Shown here one piece after another: positions 1 through 4,535 of a stretch of DNA of 10,567 nt. A program made the position numbers and the translations under genes. Position 1 is the first letter of the stretch. Every line of letters begins with the position of its first letter. The stretch is from Planctomycetota bacterium (GTDB lineage Bacteria > Planctomycetota > UBA1135 > JALUZX01). Location of the stretch: the NCBI GenBank assembly GCA_027011425.1, contig JALUZX010000261.1:1-10567 (forward strand), given 5' to 3'. The notes under the pieces are model-generated. The model saw only the letters and a list, made by a program, of their open reading frames with translations, did no database searches and was not told the origin of the DNA.

Positions 1-30
1 CGTCGGGACGGCGCTAGCGCCGTCCCGACG
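1..30. repeat. Perfect 30-base palindrome
   Basis: The left half, cgtcgggacggcgct, is followed directly by its exact reverse complement, giving 15 paired bases with no spacer (centre between 15 and 16). No T-run follows on the plus side (next bases are gtcgtcccgg), so it is not a standard plus-strand terminator. The minus-strand side lies outside the window. It could be a stem from a palindromic intergenic repeat, a protein-binding site or part of a bidirectional terminator. The symmetry is certain; the role is unknown. Positions 31-181 contain no gene that I can support. Confidence 0.7.
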
Positions 31-181
31 GTCGTCCCGGGGAAGGCCCCCCCACTTCCTCTCTCCCCGAACGAACATGATCCATCCGACTCCCAAAAGA
101 GACAGAATACGATGGGCCCCCACCTAATGCGGGCCACCCCAAGAGACCGGAACCGGCCTTTTTGAGAGCGGAAGGGGGGAC

Positions 182-215
182 AAAAAAAAGCGGAAGGGCG
201 TTTCCGCCCTTCCGC
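182..215 (-). terminator. Rho-independent terminator after the PDZ protein gene
   Basis: On the minus strand an 11-base-pair perfect stem (gcggaagggcg paired with cgcccttccgc, 190-200 and 205-215) closes a gaaa tetraloop of the stable GNRA type. It is followed at once by eight T residues (the aaaaaaaa at 182-189). It begins 30 bases beyond the stop codon of the PDZ protein gene, the expected place for the end of this minus-strand transcription unit. Confidence 0.93.
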
Positions 216-245
216 CTTCTCGCAGGAAGACCCGCCGAACCCGGG

Positions 246-1481
246 TCAGACCTTGACCTTCTTCAAGGGCTTCACTCCGCCCTTGTCGGCCGAAAGGACG
301 ACCTTCTTGCCCCTGCGGATGACCGAAATCTGCACCTTGCCGCCGGCGGGGACCTTGGAGAGACCCAGCTTGACGTCTTCCACCCCGGTGATCTTGACGC
401 CGTTCACCACAAGAATGATGTCCTTGGGCTGAATGCCCGCCCTGGCCGCCAGGCTCCCGGGAAGGACCTCCTGGACCATGAGCCCGAAGCCCGTGGGCAG
501 GCCGAGGTAATCCGCAAGCGGCCCGGGAACGGGACCCACGTAGACCCCGAGCCTATCGCCCGAAGGCGCTGGACCGGGAAGGGGCCGGACCGGGGTCAAG
601 CCGGGCCTGGGGCCACCCCACCACCTGAACCTGGGAGGAACAGGAGGGACCGGCGTAAAGGGACCGGGACCGGGGGTGACGGGACCCGGCGTCAGGCCGA
701 ATTCCTTCAGGATTTCCCGGAGCCTCCGGGAAAAATCGAGGTCCGGCGGGGACCCGAAACGGAAAGAGAGCCCCTTTCCCCCGATGTTGTATTTCTTCGC
801 GATGTCCGGGTAGAGCTTTTGGAATTCCTCGAGACTCTTGGCCTTGTATCGCTTCACCTCCTCCTTCCCGTTCGCTCCCTTGCGGCGGATCTCCATCTGG
901 ACTCCCCCCGGCCCAACCTGGATCTGCACGCTCTCTCGGCTGGAGAAGGCCTTCCCCCTCCCACCGGGCAGGATTCTCGGGATACGAAGCCTCGGGATCC
1001 CGGTCTTGCTCTTTCCGAAGAAGGGGGAGAAATCTTTCTCCATCTCCTCCATCATCTTCCGGAGCCTTTCCTGCATCTGTTCCAGGAAATCCTCCGTCTC
1101 CCCGGGGGTCACCGTCCGGGGTTCGACCTTGGTGATGGTCCTGGGCCCCTCGCCCTGGATGGCGCGGATGACCTTCTTGAGACGCCACCTGACCTCAGGG
1201 GATTTTTCCCGCTTGAGCCTTCCCTTCAAGTAGGGAAGAACGGAGCGACCCATCTCTTCGAGCCTTTCTTCCGCTTCTTTCCTGGCCTCCTCGTCCCGGC
1301 TGCAAAGGGCCTGGACCAGGCGTCTCGCCTTGCGGAGGTCCGCCTTCTTCGTCACGCGGTGCAGTTCACCCCCCTCTTTTTCCACCTTTTGGAGGCGCCC
1401 CCCCTCTCTTTTCCCCTGGGGGAAAGCCGTGGGAAGGAGGAGCGCCAAGGCTCCGCATACCCAGACAACCGTTCTCTCCAT
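246..1481 (-). CDS. Exported protein with HEAT-like segment and C-terminal PDZ domain
   Basis: This 411-residue protein begins with a likely Sec signal peptide (residues 1-22: hydrophobic core VVWVCGALALLLPTAF after a short charged start), so it should act outside the cytoplasmic membrane. Residues about 50-110 are charged and helical with the pattern of a HEAT-type repeat (KSPEVRWRLKKVI). Residues 130-150 look like an amphipathic helix, and 263-306 form a Pro/Gly-rich linker. Residues about 311-400 are a PDZ domain: LGVYVG, then LMVQEVLPGSLAARAGIQPKDIILVVNG, where the paired peptide-binding loop and the AGI-x-x-x-D-I-I element are typical. There is no Ser-protease triad and no HExxH metalloprotease motif, so it is not a DegS, HtrA or RseP relative in the catalytic sense. 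GGAGG lies 7 bases before the ATG. It follows an ECF sigma/anti-sigma pair and ends at a strong terminator. A role in sensing or chaperoning envelope proteins is inferred; the ligand is unknown. Confidence 0.85.
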   Translation of the reverse strand: MERTVVWVCGALALLLPTAFPQGKREGGRLQKVEKEGGELHRVTKKADLRKARRLVQALCSRDEEARKEAEERLEEMGRSVLPYLKGRLKREKSPEVRWRLKKVIRAIQGEGPRTITKVEPRTVTPGETEDFLEQMQERLRKMMEEMEKDFSPFFGKSKTGIPRLRIPRILPGGRGKAFSSRESVQIQVGPGGVQMEIRRKGANGKEEVKRYKAKSLEEFQKLYPDIAKKYNIGGKGLSFRFGSPPDLDFSRRLREILKEFGLTPGPVTPGPGPFTPVPPVPPRFRWWGGPRPGLTPVRPLPGPAPSGDRLGVYVGPVPGPLADYLGLPTGFGLMVQEVLPGSLAARAGIQPKDIILVVNGVKITGVEDVKLGLSKVPAGGKVQISVIRRGKKVVLSADKGGVKPLKKVKV

Positions 1482-1515
1482 TGCCCATCCTCCTTGTCCA
1501 TCCTCGAGAAACGAT

Positions 1516-1731
1516 TCAAGGGAAACGGACCTCCACCAGGCGCTTCCGCCCCTTTCTCTCCATTAGCAGGAAGACCTCTTTCTTCCGGCCCTTGGAGCGG
1601 AGGAAGACCTTCGGGAAGGCCGACAAGGTTTTTACGGGCACACCTTCGAATTGTGTGATGCTTCCGCCCTTTCCAGGGCCCGCCGGTCCCGTGACGGCGG
1701 AAGGCCCGTTCCGAAGCGGCCACAGACGCAC
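1516..1731 (-). CDS. Possible small protein between anti-sigma gene and PDZ gene (doubtful)
   Basis: The interval 1482-1844 lies between two genes of the same strand and has no obvious family member. One minus-strand frame is open from 1824 to 1516. It has no ATG before the last third, and the first usable starts are a TTG at 1782 and the GTG at 1731 used here (71 residues). The last 44 codons (from about 1650) have mostly G or C at the third position. They encode a basic, strand-turn-strand-like tail with SAFPKVFLRSKGRKKEVFLL and RKRLVEVRFP, which looks protein-like; the first part does not. It ends 34 bases before the PDZ start. It could instead be a frame-shifted remnant of the anti-sigma C-terminus, or no gene at all. 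I do not recognise a family. Confidence 0.25.
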   Translation of the reverse strand: MRLWPLRNGPSAVTGPAGPGKGGSITQFEGVPVKTLSAFPKVFLRSKGRKKEVFLLMERKGRKRLVEVRFP

Positions 1732-1760
1732 GAACCGGACAAAACTTTTGTCGCGTCTGT
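1722..1760. repeat. Nested inverted repeat in the anti-sigma/PDZ interval
   Basis: Outer arms acagacgc (1722-1729) and gcgtctgt (1753-1760) are exact complements. Between them sits a second palindrome, gacaaaa-c-ttttgtc (1738-1752), which abuts the right arm and is 8 bases from the left arm. As RNA this could fold into a bulged hairpin; as DNA the inner 15-base near-perfect palindrome resembles a dimeric regulator site. No long T-run follows, so it is not a standard terminator. It lies about 240-280 bases upstream of the PDZ start. Confidence 0.5.
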
Positions 1761-1844
1761 CATCTTGGGGGATTCGTCGCAAACCAGGGCGCCCGGGGAG
1801 CCTCGGGGTCCGGATGGAGCCTCGTCACGGGAAGGGTTCTCTCC

Positions 1845-2429
1845 TCAGAAACGACCCTGGTTGACTACGGGCACGGCCTCGGCCGGCCTTTTTCCGGGCC
1901 TGCGGAACCGGGGAGACCGGGGGAACCGGAACCACTCCACGGGAACGGCTCCCCCCTGGGTTTCAACGCCGTGGACGGGCCGGGGCTCGAGGGGGCCCTT
2001 CACCGGAACAAGGTTCCCCATGGAAGGCGATCCGGCCATGGATGGGAGCTTGGTCCCATCCGGAACCCCCGGGGGCCCTTGGCCCGGCCAGGACAGCCAG
2101 AGGGCCAGAAGGATTCCCGCGGCGGCGGCGAAACCTGCGCCGAACCAGGCCCAGCCCATCCTTTCGCGCCGGGGGGCCAGGGCGATCCTGGAGAGGACGC
2201 TTCGCTCCAGGCCTTTCCAGAAAAGGGGAGATGCCGTCTCGGGAATCTCTTCTTCCATGCTGGAGAAACGCAGAGTGGAGAGCGCCCGGATGGGGCGTTT
2301 CCGGGTTTCATATATCTTCCTGCACTCCGGGCAGGAATCGATGTGCTCGAGGAAGACCTCCGACTCCCGCGGCTCCAGGTCCCTTCCGGCAAGAGAGTCG
2401 AGAAACTTGCGGACCTCGGAACACTTCAT
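1845..2429 (-). CDS. Zinc-finger transmembrane anti-sigma factor
   Basis: The 194-residue protein should hold the neighbouring ECF sigma factor inactive at the membrane. The N-terminal cytosolic domain (1-50) carries the zinc-binding anti-sigma signature: C3, then H29-x3-C33-x2-C36 (HIDSCPEC). One transmembrane helix follows at about 91-114 (a Gly/Ala-rich stretch ending in LLALWLSW). The remaining 80 residues, rich in Pro, Gly and Arg with no known fold visible, would lie outside the membrane. The start is the ATG at 2429, because its first base pairs share ATGA with the sigma-factor stop and GAGGAG stands 7 bases upstream. A start 12 codons earlier (2465) has no advantage. The 4-base overlap suggests translational coupling, which fits the roughly stoichiometric expression needed by a sigma/anti-sigma pair. 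No site-1 or site-2 protease gene is in the window. Confidence 0.88.
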   Translation of the reverse strand: MKCSEVRKFLDSLAGRDLEPRESEVFLEHIDSCPECRKIYETRKRPIRALSTLRFSSMEEEIPETASPLFWKGLERSVLSRIALAPRRERMGWAWFGAGFAAAAGILLALWLSWPGQGPPGVPDGTKLPSMAGSPSMGNLVPVKGPLEPRPVHGVETQGGAVPVEWFRFPRSPRFRRPGKRPAEAVPVVNQGRF

Positions 2430-3148
2430 CTTGGCTGCTCCTCGTTTCGCTCCATGCGCTCCCATTTCTCTCGAAAAAGCTGGCGCGCCTTGTGAAGCCT
2501 CCAGCGGACCGTGGCGTAGGTCGTCCCGAGAACAGGTGCGATCTCCTTGCAGGAGAGACCCTCGATGTCCCGGAGCACCATGACGGCCTTGAACTTGGGG
2601 GGGAGTGTGTCCAGGAGTTCCCTCACCTTCCGGCGCGTTTCCTCCCTCTCAAGGGGAAGGCTTGGGCTTTCGCCCGAGGGAATGGATTCCTCCATCTCCT
2701 CTCCAAGGGGAACGGATTTCGCCACCCCCCTGCGCCTCAATCTGTCGATGGCCAGGTTGGTGACGATCCGGAAGAACCATGTATAGAACTTTCTACCGTA
2801 ATCGAAGCGGTCCAGAGAACGGTAGGCCCGAACGAAGGCGTCCTGGAGAACGTCCCGGGCTTCCTCCGTGTTGCCCAGGAGATTGAATGCCACCCAGAAG
2901 GCCCGTTTCTCATAACGTTCCATCAGGTGACGGAAGAGATCCTTCTCCCCGGCCAGGCACCGCCGGATCACTTCATCGTCCGGAATCCGCCCGTCCCCTC
3001 CGGAGCCGCCGGGAACCCTGGACGCCCCCTGGGCACGCACCTTCCCCCGGCCCGGGAACTCCAGGGCCTCCTTCCGACCGGCTTCCTCACGGCCTTCGAT
3101 CTTCCAACCCTCCCGGGTTCGATGTCTCTCGATGATGATCGTGCTCAT
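2426..3148 (-). CDS. ECF-type RNA polymerase sigma factor (sigma-70 family, RpoE-like)
   Basis: Region 2 spans residues about 68-140: DVLQDAFVRAYRSLDRF is the region 2.2 core-binding helix and FYTWFFRIVTNLAIDRLRRR covers 2.3-2.4, which melts and reads the -10 element. Region 4 spans about 170-228, with the helix-turn-helix LSCKEIAPVLGTTYATVRWRLHKAR that reads the -35 element. Regions 1 and 3 are absent, as expected for ECF factors. At 240 residues it is longer than the usual 170-200 because about 55 low-complexity charged or Gly-rich residues precede the first helix (DDEVIRRCLAGEKDLF). The ATG at 3148 has GAGGA 6 bases upstream; a GTG at 3040 would give a more normal N-terminus but has a poorly placed ribosome site. 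The downstream overlapping gene is its anti-sigma factor. Targets are unknown, though the PDZ gene and this operon are candidates. Confidence 0.92.
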   Translation of the reverse strand: MSTIIIERHRTREGWKIEGREEAGRKEALEFPGRGKVRAQGASRVPGGSGGDGRIPDDEVIRRCLAGEKDLFRHLMERYEKRAFWVAFNLLGNTEEARDVLQDAFVRAYRSLDRFDYGRKFYTWFFRIVTNLAIDRLRRRGVAKSVPLGEEMEESIPSGESPSLPLEREETRRKVRELLDTLPPKFKAVMVLRDIEGLSCKEIAPVLGTTYATVRWRLHKARQLFREKWERMERNEEQPR

Positions 3149-3203
3149 GGGCGTCCTCGCCGGGCCGGTCCGGAGAAAACCGGGCCACCCGGATGTAACC
3201 TTC

Positions 3204-3226
3204 TACGCCCATGAACTCCTCTCGTT
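3204..3226 (-). promoter_or_regulatory. Candidate ECF-type promoter upstream of the sigma gene
   Basis: On the minus strand AAC (3224-3226) is followed after exactly 16 bases by CGTA (3204-3207). This matches the core AAC-N16-CGTA arrangement known for several ECF factors such as sigma-W. It would start transcription near 3197, about 50 bases before the sigma ATG, and would make the locus self-activating. Only seven defined bases support it, so a chance match is quite possible. Confidence 0.3.
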
Positions 3227-3252
3227 GGGCCGAATCCCCCGGCCTGCCCGGT

Positions 3253-4275
3253 TTATTGCGGCTCCCCCCCCTCATCCTCCAGGATTCCGGGTTCCCCGAT
3301 GGCCCTGAACTTCCTGTAGCGCCTCTCCATGAGTTCCTCGGGTGGAAGCTTCCCAAGTTCCTTCAGGTGGCGGAGGATGGTCTGTTTCACGGAGAGGATG
3401 GTGCCCCTCGGGTCCCTGTGGGCCCCTCCCAGGGGCTCAGGGATCACTTCGTCCACGACCCCCAGGCGAAGCAGGTAGTCGCTGGTGAGCCTGAGGGCCT
3501 CCGCCGCTTCGGGAGCCTTCTCGCCGCTCTTCCAGAGGATGGCGGCGCACCCCTCGGGAGAGATCACCGAATAGTATGCGTGTTCCAAGATGAGAACCTT
3601 GTCCCCCACGCCGATCCCCAGGGCCCCGCCGGAGCCGCCCTCCCCGATGACGACGCACACGATGGGGACTTTCAGGCGGAACATCTCCATGATGTTCAGG
3701 GCGATGGCCCGGGCCTGGCCCCGTTCTTCCGCGCCGATTCCCGGGTAGGCCCCAGGCGTGTTGATCAGGGTGACGATGGGGATGCCCAGTTTTTCCGCCA
3801 GGCGCATCTTGTCCAGGGCCTTCCGGTAGCCCTCGGGGTGGGCGCAGCCGAAGTTGCACTCCAGCCGCTCCTTGGTGTCCTTGCCCTTCCGGTGGGCCAC
3901 CAGGAGGAAACGGACCCCATCCATGCGGGCCAGGCCGGTGACGATGGCCTTGTCCTCCCCGAAGAGGCGGTCCCCGTGGAGTTCGAGGAACTCGTCCAGC
4001 ATGACCCTGACGTAATCACCCGTGACGGGCCGATCCGGGTGGCGGGCCACGTTGACCCGGTCCCAGGGGGTCAACTGGGAATAGACCTCCTGCATCTTCT
4101 TCTTCAGCCTGTCCTCGAGAGCCACGATCTCCCCGTTCAGGTCGAACTTGGTGGAGGCCGCCAGGCTTTTCAGCTCGGAGATCTTCTGTTCCATCTCCAG
4201 GATGGGCCGTTCGAAGGCAAGCCCCGGTTTTTCCTGGATCTGGCTGGATCCGCCTTTTTTCTTTTTCTTCACCAT
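3253..4275 (-). CDS. accA: Acetyl-CoA carboxylase carboxyltransferase subunit alpha
   Basis: AccA forms, with AccD, the carboxyltransferase that moves the carboxyl group from carboxybiotin-BCCP to acetyl-CoA, giving malonyl-CoA, the first committed step of fatty acid synthesis in the cytosol. The 340-residue product is close to the family's usual 315-325 plus a short extension. The family N-terminus LAFERPILEMEQKISELK starts at residue 19. Then come LTPWDRVNVARHPDRP (68-83), FLELHGDRLFGED (96-108), KGKDTKERLECNFG (130-143), the acyl-CoA-binding core TPGAYPGIGAEERGQ (173-187), IGEGGSGGALGIG (210-222) and SVISPEGCAAILWK (236-249). The first 18 residues are an unusual Lys-rich extension (MVKKKKKGGS). 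The start has GGAGGGG 6 bases upstream. accD and the biotin subunits are not in the window, so the complex must be assembled from genes elsewhere. Confidence 0.97.
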   Translation of the reverse strand: MVKKKKKGGSSQIQEKPGLAFERPILEMEQKISELKSLAASTKFDLNGEIVALEDRLKKKMQEVYSQLTPWDRVNVARHPDRPVTGDYVRVMLDEFLELHGDRLFGEDKAIVTGLARMDGVRFLLVAHRKGKDTKERLECNFGCAHPEGYRKALDKMRLAEKLGIPIVTLINTPGAYPGIGAEERGQARAIALNIMEMFRLKVPIVCVVIGEGGSGGALGIGVGDKVLILEHAYYSVISPEGCAAILWKSGEKAPEAAEALRLTSDYLLRLGVVDEVIPEPLGGAHRDPRGTILSVKQTILRHLKELGKLPPEELMERRYRKFRAIGEPGILEDEGGEPQ

Positions 4276-4415
4276 GCTCTACCCCTCCAGGCGGATGTCT
4301 CCGGTGAAGCCCTTCCGGGACGAATCCGCCCTTGGGCGCCTTCGCCTCCGCCCCGTTCCGGCCCCGGTGCCGCTTCGCTCGGGTTCATCCCGGCCCTTTC
4401 GGCTCGAAACCCGGG

Positions 4416-4443
4416 ATTCTAGGACCCTTGTGAAAAAGTTCAA
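4416..4443 (-). promoter_or_regulatory. Probable sigma-70-type promoter for accA
   Basis: On the minus strand TTGAAC (4438-4443) and TAGAAT (4416-4421) are separated by 16 bases, matching -35 and -10 consensus at 4 and 5 of 6 positions. Transcription would start near 4409, leaving a GC-rich leader of about 130 bases before the accA start. No gene competes for this space. Confidence 0.5.
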
Positions 4444-4458
4444 CCTGGGAAACACGTC

Positions 4459-4485
4459 TTGATCCTGGGGGAACGGTCCTATAGG
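4459..4485 (+). promoter_or_regulatory. Weak candidate promoter for purL-purQ
   Basis: TTGATC (4459-4464) and TATAGG (4480-4485) stand 15 bases apart, shorter than the ideal 17. They lie about 50 bases upstream of the purL start, in the divergent accA/purL region, where a plus-strand promoter is expected. I saw no purine riboswitch in the leader. Confidence 0.25.
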
Positions 4486-4535
4486 GAAGGTCTTTTCGAC
4501 GGCCCGAACCAGGAGGGGGCCGGGAAAGGCACGCC

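Noticed and set aside
147..165. Plus-strand ccggaaccggcc followed by ttttt
   Set aside because: The self-complementary ccgg units are too close to form a hairpin loop, so it is not a terminator; no plus-strand gene ends there either.
162..1658. 498-codon plus-strand open frame opposite the PDZ protein gene
   Set aside because: It is antisense to a gene with a signal peptide, a PDZ domain, a good ribosome site and a terminator. It has no recognisable domain. Long antisense frames are common in GC-rich DNA.
1740..1775. Minus-strand 43-codon ORF from the ATG at 1773 with a Cys-x-Cys motif
   Set aside because: It is short, has no ribosome site, has poor third-position bias and ends inside the better coding-like frame.
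3176..3192. Hairpin with T-run after accA on the minus strand (ccggg, tgg loop, cccgg, tttt)
   Set aside because: The stem is only 5 base pairs with a 3-base loop and four T residues, and it sits close to the sigma-gene ribosome site. It is too weak to call a terminator, though it may slow read-through.
3211..4422. 403-codon plus-strand open frame opposite accA
   Set aside because: accA is unambiguous on the minus strand, and the antisense product is a Pro/Gly/His-rich shadow with no domain.
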